Shown in pieces: positions 1-5,997 of a DNA stretch of 8,228 nucleotides (position 1 is the stretch's first letter; every line of letters starts with the position of its first letter). The notes under the pieces were generated by a model. The model saw only the letters and a program-made list of their open reading frames with translations, made no database searches and had not been told where the DNA came from. The DNA comes from Gammaproteobacteria bacterium (GTDB lineage: Bacteria > Pseudomonadota > Gammaproteobacteria > JAABTG01): contig JASJBY010000147.1 in the NCBI GenBank assembly GCA_030066245.1, forward strand, positions 1 through 8,228, read 5' to 3'. The translations under genes and the position numbers were made by a program.

Positions 1-25
1 CCTATGCTTCACCGATCACGGATGG
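1..25 (-). repeat. Partial copy of the dispersed palindromic repeat (copy 1, cut by window edge)
   Basis: Read on the - strand, this stretch contains ATCCGTGATCGGTGAAGCAT, which matches the - strand of 405-426 (ATCCGTGATCGGTTAAGCAT) at 19 of 20 positions. The rest of the copy would lie to the left of the window. A short inverted pair (GATCAC at 15-20 and GTGATC further right, near 42-47) lies next to it. The function is unknown; the similarity to the other copies is direct observation. Confidence 0.6.
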
Positions 26-268
26 TATGGACGGTGAACGGGTGATCAGCGTGACCAGGCCGGTTAGCTCGACGCTCGTGGGCGCCGTCACCCAACCGAA
101 ACGCGGCGAACCGTCGGGTCGCTCGACTTAAACTTTGTCGAGGAACGCCCTGCAGGAGTGTCCGTTGAGATTCAGCGTACTTTCGAAACAGGCGTATCGG
201 CGTCCACCAGCTTCACCTCTGCCCGACCGGCCGGCTCCCCCTTCTCCATCACCAAACCGGACAGCGTG

Positions 269-320
269 GCGCATTGGTGTTCGGTTAGGGCTGTACCGGC
301 ATGAGTGGCCGGGACCGTCG
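269..320 (+). repeat. Dispersed palindromic repeat, copy 2
   Basis: This copy reads TGTTCGGTTAGGGC then TGTACCGGCATGAG then GGCCGGGACC. It aligns with the reverse complement of 363-430 but lacks about 17 bases between the GATCGGTTA-like part and the GTACCGGCA-like part. Just to its left, AACCGGACA (256-264) is an 8/9 inverted match to TGTTCGGTT (279-287), so the copy has a palindromic head. No reading frame in it looks like a gene. Confidence 0.6.
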
Positions 321-396
321 GCCGCAGGGATAGCGGCCGTCGAGCCTGCAGGGAGGTATTCACGGCGTGTCCCGGCGGCTCGTGCCGGTACGGCCC
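288..396. repeat. Long imperfect inverted repeat formed by copies 2 and 3
   Basis: The arm 288-320 matches the reverse complement of 363-396 at about 26 of the first 30 positions. Three of the differences are T/C changes that become G-U pairs in RNA on one strand. The loop is about 42 bases and contains a further short inner pair (GCAGG near 324 and CCTGC near 347). A transcript through here would fold into a stable long hairpin. Whether it is transcribed is not known. Confidence 0.6.
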
Positions 397-430
397 CCAC
401 CGCAAATGCTTAACCGATCACGGATGCGCG
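363..430 (-). repeat. Dispersed palindromic repeat, copy 3 (longest)
   Basis: On the - strand it carries, in order, GCATCCGTGATCGGTTAAGC, a GC-rich middle, GCCGTACCGGCACGAG and CCGCCGGGACA. It faces copy 2, and the two share the GTACCGGCA/GCCGGGAC half. It matches copy 4 over its head (GTCCGTGTTCGGTTGAGCG there) and the GCCGTACCG block, with the same spacing between blocks. Confidence 0.65.
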
Positions 431-449
431 CCTTGGAGGGCCAGCAGTT

Positions 450-472
450 GCTTCGCTTTCGTGCGAAGCTTT
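450..472 (+). terminator. Small hairpin followed by TTT; weak terminator candidate
   Basis: GCTTCGC (450-456) and GCGAAGC (463-469) form a perfect 7-bp stem around a 6-base loop, and the stem runs into TTT at 470-472. The T run is too short for a convincing intrinsic terminator and no gene ends just before it on the + strand, so this may simply be part of the repeat-rich region. Confidence 0.25.
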
Positions 473-522
473 CAGGTCTCGTCCTGCAGAGCGCGCAAGC
501 CGCCCCTCGCCCGGGGCAATGA

Positions 523-586
523 TGTTCGGTCAGGGCCGTGTCGGTACGGCACCCGTCGCGAACGCTCAACCGAACACGGACGCCAA
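523..586 (-). repeat. Dispersed palindromic repeat, copy 4, with perfect 8-bp terminal inverted repeats
   Basis: TGTTCGGT (523-530) and ACCGAACA (569-576) are exact inverted repeats bounding 38 bases. On the - strand the order GTCCGTGTTCGGTTGAGCG, GCCGTACCGACACGG matches copy 3 block for block. This is the only copy in which both ends are recognisable, which suggests a discrete unit of roughly 55-65 bp. No transposase is present, so if mobile it would need an enzyme encoded elsewhere. Confidence 0.6.
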
Positions 587-590
587 CCTG

Positions 591-814
591 GGCGTCGTGC
601 GTGAGGACCTCGCGCCCGTCGCGGTCGCCAGCCAGTTCCGCGGTGGACCTCTGGCATGTTCGCGATAGGGAAGGTATAAAGCTTAAGTACGTCCAAATCG
701 ACCGCTAGATAGCTGATCCGAAATACGCTACGGGCTGACCCGGTCGGGTCCCACACTAGCTGTATCGCCGTTTGTGATCGATATTTCCGAACACCTGTTT
801 AGGAGTAAAGACCT
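591..814 (+). promoter_or_regulatory. Leader/promoter region of the sulfite dehydrogenase gene
   Basis: This stretch holds no gene. It becomes clearly more AT-rich after about 655. A possible -10-like TATAAA sits at 675-680 without a good -35 partner. At 737-750 there is an inverted repeat GACCCG-GT-CGGGTC, a candidate operator or the base of a short hairpin. A strong Shine-Dalgarno AGGAG lies at 801-805, nine bases before the GTG start at 815, and decides that start. The promoter position itself is not certain. Confidence 0.4.
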
Positions 815-2113
815 GTGAGCAAGAAGGAAATCGACGTTTTCGAACTCTACGCTGAAGACCCGGAGAAAGCCGACCGTGTGGTTTTCGGTCGTGTTGTAAA
901 CCCGAACCGCCGAGGCTTTCTGAAGGGCGCTGGACTCGCCACCATGGCAGCGATGGTCGGGGGCTTCATTCCTTTTCATCGCAACATGCCTGCCGGCTTC
1001 ATACCGGCCGCACTGGCGGAGGAGCCGTTCCGGATCAGTGGCAAGGACGGTTTGACAGTTCTCAACGACCGCCCTGTCAACGCGGAATGTCCGCCCCATC
1101 TGCTGGACGACCAGGTGACACCAACCAGCCGTCACTTCGTGCGCAACAACGGCGTCCCGCCCGCCAACGTTGATGCAGCAGGCTGGAAGCTCACAGTCGA
1201 CGGCGAAGTCAAATCGCCCATGACCATGACAATCGAAGACCTGAAGAAGAAGTTCGATGTGGTTACCTTGCAGCTCCAGCTCGAGTGCGGTGGCAACGGT
1301 CGCTCGTTCTTCGATCCAAAGGCAAAAGGCAACCAGTGGACGGTGGGCGCCGTGGGTTGCTCCGAATGGACCGGGGTACGCCTGGCTGATGTCCTCAAGG
1401 CTGCCGGCCTGAAGGACAGCGCCGTTTACACCGCTCACTACGGCGCGGATACCCATCTGTCCGGCGACCCGAAGAAGCTTCCGATATCGCGCGGCGTGCC
1501 CATTTCGAAGGCGATGGACAAGGATAATTTAATCGCGTTCGCGCAGAACGGTGCGCCCATCCACCCCATGAACGGAGCCCCATTGCGTCTGGTGATTCCG
1601 GGATGGCCAGGCTCTTGCTCCCATAAATGGCTGACGCGAATCTGGATCCGAGACCAGGTGCACGACGGCCCGAAGATGACTGGAAAATCCTATCGCGTAC
1701 CTGAATATCCGGTAGAGCCGGGAGAGAAAGTGCCGAAGGAAGCGTTCCGGATCATCGAGGCGATGCCCGTGAAGTCCCTGATAACCTACCCGAAAAGCGG
1801 CCTGCAGCTTCAGGCCGCAAAGCCGATGCTGCAGGTGCGTGGACACGCTTGGGCGGGAGACAGCTCCATCCGCGCGGTGGATATTTCCATTGACTTCGGG
1901 GCGACCTGGACCAAGGCGAATCTGCGGCGGCCACGCAACTCCCACGCATGGCAGCATTTCTCCGCGGATATCACTTTTCCCATGAAAGGCTACTACGAGG
2001 TTTGGGCCCGTGCGACCGACGAGCAGCGGCGCATGCAGCCCTTCGCCATTGCCTGGAATCCGAAGGGATACCTGAACAACTCCATGCACCGGGTCGCGGT
2101 GAGGGTGGTTTAG
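815..2113 (+). CDS. Tat-exported sulfite dehydrogenase, SorA/SoxC-type molybdopterin subunit (sulfite oxidase family)
   Basis: This 432-residue protein should oxidise sulfite to sulfate in the periplasm at a molybdopterin centre and pass electrons to a c-type cytochrome. The start is GTG, chosen for the AGGAG nine bases upstream. Residues 31-68 are a twin-arginine signal (NRRGFLKGAG, hydrophobic stretch, AALA cleavage site before E69), implying export already folded with cofactor. The sulfite oxidase fold follows: FVRNN with Arg110 at the substrate-binding arginine, Cys158 in LECGGNGRSFF as the Mo ligand, HPMNGAPLRLVIPGWPG (250-266) and HKWLTRI, Tyr298 at the probable place of the catalytic tyrosine, then the C-terminal dimerisation domain (about 315-432). 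Asn112 stands where vertebrate sulfite oxidase and SorA have His. The next gene is a dihaem cytochrome, its likely partner. The family is certain; SorA versus SoxC subtype is not, and other substrates are possible. Confidence 0.9.
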   Translation: MSKKEIDVFELYAEDPEKADRVVFGRVVNPNRRGFLKGAGLATMAAMVGGFIPFHRNMPAGFIPAALAEEPFRISGKDGLTVLNDRPVNAECPPHLLDDQVTPTSRHFVRNNGVPPANVDAAGWKLTVDGEVKSPMTMTIEDLKKKFDVVTLQLQLECGGNGRSFFDPKAKGNQWTVGAVGCSEWTGVRLADVLKAAGLKDSAVYTAHYGADTHLSGDPKKLPISRGVPISKAMDKDNLIAFAQNGAPIHPMNGAPLRLVIPGWPGSCSHKWLTRIWIRDQVHDGPKMTGKSYRVPEYPVEPGEKVPKEAFRIIEAMPVKSLITYPKSGLQLQAAKPMLQVRGHAWAGDSSIRAVDISIDFGATWTKANLRRPRNSHAWQHFSADITFPMKGYYEVWARATDEQRRMQPFAIAWNPKGYLNNSMHRVAVRVV

Positions 2114-2132
2114 CATCCCTGCCGCGTCTGAC

Positions 2133-2156
2133 ATGGGCCGGCCCGTGCCGGCCCAT
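2133..2156 (+). promoter_or_regulatory. Perfect 10-bp hairpin in the gap between dehydrogenase and cytochrome genes
   Basis: ATGGGCCGGC (2133-2142) and GCCGGCCCAT (2147-2156) are exact inverted repeats around a CCGT tetraloop, starting 19 bases after the stop of the dehydrogenase gene. No T run follows, so it is not a standard intrinsic terminator. It could stabilise the 3' end of the first message, lower downstream expression, or slow RNA decay. The ATG at 2133 lies inside the stem, which argues against it being the cytochrome start. Confidence 0.5.
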
Positions 2157-2231
2157 TCCGCCCAGCATGCCCGGGTCAGGGAATTCAAGTGTCAGGGCGC
2201 GGTCATTCCTAAGCGAACACGAACGAATGCC

Positions 2232-2981
2232 ATGAATCCAGCTCGCACCGTCTCAATAACCCGGAACTGGCTCTCCGCGCTGCTCGGCCTGGCCGCACTT
2301 GCCGCTGTCGACCATGCCAGAGCCGCAGGGGCATGGGAGACCGTCTCGAACCGCCTTGCCACGGCAGACCCGGCCAGGGGCGAAAAACTCTTCCTCCAGT
2401 GTCGAGCCTGTCACGTGTCGAAGCCAGAGGTCGAGCACACGGTGGGACCCAACCTTTGGAATGTTGTCGGTCGGCCTGTCGGCTCCCAGGCTGGTTATGC
2501 CTATAGTGACGGGCTTAAGACGCTGGGCGGCCGCTGGGACTACGAAAGGCTGAGCCGGTATCTGCGCGATCCACAAAGTCTCGCGCCGGATACCCGCATG
2601 ATATTTGCCGGCATCGCCAGGGCTCAGGACCGTGCCGACCTGCTAACCTATCTGCGCACCCTGAGCGACGACCCCGTTGCCTTGCCCAAGCCTCGGTCTT
2701 CGCCGCTAGCGCAGTCTGGCTCTGGACAGAGCGAAGAAAAAGGGGCTAGTCAGGCGTCGGACTGGCAGGGACTGCCTCCCGGTCCTGGCCGGGAAGAGGT
2801 ATTTTATTCCTGTGGCACATGCCACTCCCTCATGCTGGTCAAGCAGCAAGGCCTGAGCCGTGAAGGGTGGGACGAGACGCTGGAATGGATGGTCGAAGAG
2901 CAGGGCATGACCGAAATCCAGGACATTGCCACTCGTAACCTGATCCTCGACTACTTGTCCACCCACTTCGGCGTGGAATAA
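2232..2981 (+). CDS. Secreted dihaem cytochrome c, probable electron acceptor of the sulfite dehydrogenase
   Basis: This 249-residue protein most likely takes electrons from the Mo subunit encoded upstream. Residues 1-32 look like a Sec signal peptide (RNWLSALLGLAALAA, then AR-AA). Domain 1 (about 45-145) is a class I cytochrome c related to cytochrome c2/c550, with CRACH at 57-61, VGPNLWNVVGR and a probable Met ligand at Met123 in DTRMIFAG. A Ser/Gly/Gln-rich linker (about 153-178) leads to domain 2 (about 185-249), with CGTCH at 194-198, QQGLSREGW and a candidate Met ligand at Met220 or Met226, like the small haem subunits of sulfite dehydrogenases. The ATG at 2232 is preferred over an in-frame ATG at 2133 because it gives a clean signal peptide and avoids the hairpin; its ribosome site is weak. 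The 118-bp gap and same strand fit one operon. SoxD is also two-haem but longer. Confidence 0.85.
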   Translation: MNPARTVSITRNWLSALLGLAALAAVDHARAAGAWETVSNRLATADPARGEKLFLQCRACHVSKPEVEHTVGPNLWNVVGRPVGSQAGYAYSDGLKTLGGRWDYERLSRYLRDPQSLAPDTRMIFAGIARAQDRADLLTYLRTLSDDPVALPKPRSSPLAQSGSGQSEEKGASQASDWQGLPPGPGREEVFYSCGTCHSLMLVKQQGLSREGWDETLEWMVEEQGMTEIQDIATRNLILDYLSTHFGVE

Positions 2982-3032
2982 CCCACCAGCAGGAGCAGTG
3001 CGAACCAGGCGGTGGCTTCGGGCGCGGGAAAC

Positions 3033-3054
3033 GGCTCGGGCTAGCCCCGGTGCC
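3033..3054. terminator. Weak GC-rich hairpin between convergent genes
   Basis: GGCTCGGGC-TA-GCCCCGGTGCC forms an imperfect stem centred on the palindrome GGGCTAGCCC, inside the 85-bp gap between the cytochrome gene and the convergent small gene at 3067. Position fits a two-way terminator, but neither strand has a T run, so the call rests mainly on location. Confidence 0.3.
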
Positions 3055-3066
3055 TGAGTCGCCGAG

Positions 3067-3462
3067 TCACTCCCGCGGCGTTGCACGGACAAACGAAGCG
3101 CGCCGCAACCGGATCGGACCACGTGCCGTGTCCGGGTCGACAGGCCGACCGCCCTGCAATATTTCCACCTGACCCGCGTGATACAGCCGTCGGGACGCCA
3201 TGCGGATCGGCTCCAGTAGATCACGCCAATTTGTGTCGTCGGTCTCCAGGCGACGTGCCAACTCGCTAGGGCAAATACTCCGGCCGCCTGCGCGCTTATC
3301 CAGAAACGCGAGCAACTCGGTTTCGAGCTGGCGATCGACAGCCCGAAGGCCTCGACGTCGGCAGGCATCGGAGCAGTACCGCACCTGCTCCCAGTTGCGG
3401 GCCCACCGTTTGCGCCACGCGAAGCGGCGGCCACAGACCCGACAGACTTTGGGGGGCTTCAT
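3067..3462 (-). CDS. DUF2256-DUF3253 fusion protein, zinc-ribbon-like
   Basis: This 131-residue protein joins two small families of unknown function. Residues 1-38 match DUF2256: paired cysteines C7-x2-C10 and C30-x3-C34, probably binding zinc, with WRKRW and NWEQVRYCSDACRRR between and after them. Residues 42-131 match DUF3253: a winged-helix-like region with CPSELARRL, NWRDLLEPIRMASRRLYHAG, a QVEILQGGRPVDP strand pair and the closing GPIRLRR. The start at 3462 forms an ATGA overlap with the stop of the photolyase-oxidoreductase gene; GGGAGGG about nine bases upstream serves as ribosome site. An in-frame ATG at 3486 is less likely. Translational coupling implies a shared job with the flavoprotein, perhaps nucleic-acid or cofactor binding, but this is only inference. 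Confidence 0.85.
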   Translation of the reverse strand: MKPPKVCRVCGRRFAWRKRWARNWEQVRYCSDACRRRGLRAVDRQLETELLAFLDKRAGGRSICPSELARRLETDDTNWRDLLEPIRMASRRLYHAGQVEILQGGRPVDPDTARGPIRLRRASFVRATPRE

Positions 3463-5930
3463 CCGACGCCGTCCCTCCCGGGCCATTCGCCCCCGGCATC
3501 TTCTTCGCTGGCCGCATGGGCCAGGCTGCCCAGCATTCGGCCGACCACCGCCTGCCCGCTGAGATAGGCTCCTTCGACGCAGGCGCTATGACACCAGTCC
3601 CCGCAGATCCCCACGCTTAGGTTCGAATCCCACAACGCGCCGGCTCCGAGCGGCTCCGGAACCAGCGCGTGACGCCAGCGGTGTGCCGCCCGAAAGCCGA
3701 TGGCATCGGGGTCGTGCCCGGTGACGGCGCAAAAGCGGCTGCAGAGCTCCCGGGCAACCTCGTCTGGGTCGTCCTCCAGGTGGCGCAGGCTCCATTCGGG
3801 CGCAGCATGCAGCACCCAGGTGTGACCGTCCCGACCCGGCTTGCTGCTGTTCTCTGCCGCCCAGATTAGAAAATCGTTTTCCCATGTCAGGGCATTGAAC
3901 GGCAGGCGCCGGCTGTCCTCCAGGGAAAGCAGGGCGGCCCAGGTGGCTTGGAATCTGACCTTGGCGGCCTGCGCAGCGAGAATCGGGGCCGGCGTCGATA
4001 GCAAGGTGTGCGCCTGTGGTGCCGGGGTTGCCACGATAACCGCATCAAACTCGCCTAGAGACTCACCGGTTTCGCTGAACAGACACCATCGGTCAGCCAC
4101 TCGTTGGGGCGGGGCTACCTTTCCCCCTGCACGGAGCGTGATGTCGGTGGCCAGATGGCGGCTCAGCGCACTCATCCCCGGCACGCCAACGAGCCGCTCC
4201 CGCTGTTCCGGTGATGCCTGCAGGAGACCGTTCGTCACCCGGCCCACCCGCATCGGCCATACGCCAACCACTCCGCGCTCCTGCCAGGCGTCGACGGCCC
4301 GGCGAAAACCCGGATCCCGCGCCCTGAAGTGTTGCGCGCCATGGTCGAAGGCAAGCTCGTCGTGGCGGCGCGTCGCTGCGCGTCCGCCCCCGCCACGGGC
4401 TTTCTCGAACACCACCACCGCGTGACCGTGGTCCTGGAGTGCACGCGCTGCCGAGAGTCCCGAGATCCCGCCGCCGATCACAGCTGCGCGCAGGGGATCG
4501 CCGCTGGCGGGACGAGTCACGCGGGCGCGATACCGGGCCACGTCCAGACGTCGGCCATGGGCTTTTGTGGAGCGGCTCCGCAGAGTACCCGTCACCGGTG
4601 AATCGGGGAACGGTCGGTCGAACAAACCCAAAGTCCAGAGCAAGCCGCCGTAAGAATTGGGGTCGGAGCCGTCGAGGGCGTAACGGTGGTTCAGCTCGAT
4701 CAACGTGTCCAGCGAGGACTGCGGGTCTGGCCGCCAGTGGGGAATGGCTTTCGCCCAAGTCATGCGCAGGTTGTTGTGCAGCTCACCGTGAATGCGCAGG
4801 GACGTCTGCGCCAGGTTCCAGAGCGCGTCGTCGCTTTGGGACCTGGCCAGCGCTTCCTTGTCCAGCAGCAACGGCCTCGCATCGTCGGCGTGCGCCCTTA
4901 GCGTCTGCTGCGCCCAGGTCGGGAGCGCCTCCAGCCGTTCCGGATCGGGTGTGTGAAAGCAGAAGTTAAAAGCCAGCTCCCGCCATACCAACAATTCGTC
5001 CAGGAACTTCTCAGCGCCATCGCCACCGGCCTGTGCCGCCTCCCGAACGATAGTAAACGGCGACACCTGACCGTGGTGCAGATAGGGCGACATCCGGCTG
5101 ACGCCGCGCGGCCAGGGGATCGCCGCATTGTTTCGGTCTCGCCTGTAGCCCTTCAATCCGGCTGCCAGGAACTGTCGCCAGCGCCGGTAGCCTGCCGATG
5201 TACCGCCTGGCGTGTGCGCTACTGGTGGGACGCCATGGTCGATGGCGCAGCTGGCGCACAGGGCGGCGATGTCGCTGGCCGCGAGATCCAGGGGAGCGAA
5301 CCCGAGGCGTCCTCGAAAGGCGGGAACGGCCGGCTCGACCCGCGGCCAGGGCAGCGCTACCCGCCGTCTGTACTCGGCCTGGTTGTGGCGGCGAAACGCG
5401 TAAGCCCGATCGAAGCGGCGCGGTTGTCGCCGCATGGGCACGATGCAGGCGCAATCCACCGCCAGCACGGCAACCGCCGAGTCAGCCATCAGCGCCCGGG
5501 TCCAAGTCGGAAAGGGTGGTGCAGGGTAATCTTCGCAGATGACCACCGCGGCACGGCTGATGAGCTCACGCAGCGGCGAGGATCCGCGCCCGCCGGGGTC
5601 CAGATGAAACAGCGCGCACACGCCGAGTCTGCGCAAATCTGCGTGAGTCTCGCGCGCACCCTGCAGGATGAAGGTGTGGTGCCGGTCGCTGTTGTAGACA
5701 TGCTGGCCGCCCAGCCCCTGGTAAACAACCACCGGCAAGCGACTGGCGTTGCCGAGGGACAAGGCCACGTCCAGGGCAGGGTTTTCGTGGGCACGCACGG
5801 CGTGGTGCATCCAGTACAGGACAAATTCGCCGCCTGGCCTTCCCGGCGTTTCCGAGATTGCCCGGCTGCGTTCGGCCAGGTTTTCAGGCAGTGCCCGAAG
5901 CAAGGCCTCGATTTCGAGGTTTATGGTCAT
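3459..5930 (-). CDS. Class II CPD photolyase-like protein fused to a renalase-like FAD-dependent oxidoreductase
   Basis: One 823-residue frame holds two complete flavoproteins. Residues 35-475 are class II photolyase: an N-terminal antenna-type Rossmann domain (FVLYWMHHAVRAHEN) and an FAD domain with LHHGQVSPF (285-292), LVWRELAFNFC (314-324), HNNLRMTWAKAIPHW (385-399), LDGSDPNSYGG (419-429) and GLFDRPF (435-441). Trp371, Trp392 and Trp399 have the spacing of the class II electron-transfer triad, so photoreduction looks intact. Two signature spots vary: WREL for RREL, GLFDR for GxHDR. After a short basic linker, residues 481-805 are a renalase/amine-oxidase-like oxidoreductase: AVIGGGISGL (dinucleotide fold), VFEKARGGGGRAATR, FDHGAQHF, and a C-terminal VGICGDWC...GAYLSGQAVV flavin-binding end. 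Cytoplasmic; no signal peptide. CPD repair in DNA is the likely photolyase role; the second reaction is unknown. The gene follows the protease by 67 bp and overlaps the DUF2256-DUF3253 gene by ATGA. The ribosome site is weak. Confidence 0.9.
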   Translation of the reverse strand: MTINLEIEALLRALPENLAERSRAISETPGRPGGEFVLYWMHHAVRAHENPALDVALSLGNASRLPVVVYQGLGGQHVYNSDRHHTFILQGARETHADLRRLGVCALFHLDPGGRGSSPLRELISRAAVVICEDYPAPPFPTWTRALMADSAVAVLAVDCACIVPMRRQPRRFDRAYAFRRHNQAEYRRRVALPWPRVEPAVPAFRGRLGFAPLDLAASDIAALCASCAIDHGVPPVAHTPGGTSAGYRRWRQFLAAGLKGYRRDRNNAAIPWPRGVSRMSPYLHHGQVSPFTIVREAAQAGGDGAEKFLDELLVWRELAFNFCFHTPDPERLEALPTWAQQTLRAHADDARPLLLDKEALARSQSDDALWNLAQTSLRIHGELHNNLRMTWAKAIPHWRPDPQSSLDTLIELNHRYALDGSDPNSYGGLLWTLGLFDRPFPDSPVTGTLRSRSTKAHGRRLDVARYRARVTRPASGDPLRAAVIGGGISGLSAARALQDHGHAVVVFEKARGGGGRAATRRHDELAFDHGAQHFRARDPGFRRAVDAWQERGVVGVWPMRVGRVTNGLLQASPEQRERLVGVPGMSALSRHLATDITLRAGGKVAPPQRVADRWCLFSETGESLGEFDAVIVATPAPQAHTLLSTPAPILAAQAAKVRFQATWAALLSLEDSRRLPFNALTWENDFLIWAAENSSKPGRDGHTWVLHAAPEWSLRHLEDDPDEVARELCSRFCAVTGHDPDAIGFRAAHRWRHALVPEPLGAGALWDSNLSVGICGDWCHSACVEGAYLSGQAVVGRMLGSLAHAASEEDAGGEWPGRDGVG

Positions 5931-5949
5931 GCCTGGTCGCGGTCGGCAG

Positions 5950-5967
5950 CTGCGCAGCCTTGCGCAG
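5950..5967 (-). promoter_or_regulatory. 7-bp hairpin in the gap before the photolyase fusion gene
   Basis: CTGCGCA (5950-5956) and TGCGCAG (5961-5967) are exact inverted repeats around four bases, between the protease stop and the fusion-gene start. No T run follows on the - strand, so it does not look like a terminator. In a shared message it would lie about 20 bases before the ATG and could restrict ribosome access, but that is speculation. Confidence 0.35.
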
Positions 5968-5997
5968 GCAGCCTTTCCTGGACCGCCGCCCTCGGCC

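Noticed and set aside
408..576. Integron attC-like sites suggested by GCTTAAC and GCTCAAC beside palindromes
   Set aside because: The matching GTTRRRY ends are absent or imperfect, the spacing and order of the inner boxes do not match attC sites, and there are no cassette genes or integrase.
1..600. CRISPR array
   Set aside because: The copies are diverged, occur in both orientations and have irregular spacing, unlike the regular direct repeats of CRISPR.
128..604. Several short open frames of 69-99 codons in the left region
   Set aside because: They run through the repeat copies, overlap each other on both strands, are rich in Arg and low in motifs, and have no convincing ribosome sites.
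728..1456. A 242-codon open frame on the - strand opposite the sulfite dehydrogenase gene
   Set aside because: It is antisense to a confidently assigned gene and shows no family motifs or ribosome site.
2133..2231. Upstream in-frame ATG at 2133 as the cytochrome start
   Set aside because: It lies in the stem of a strong hairpin, lacks a ribosome site and would put 33 charged residues ahead of the signal peptide.
3463..3486. Upstream in-frame ATG at 3486 as the start of the DUF2256-DUF3253 gene
   Set aside because: The start at 3462 gives the ATGA overlap, a suitable GGGAGGG site, and the N-terminus expected for DUF2256.
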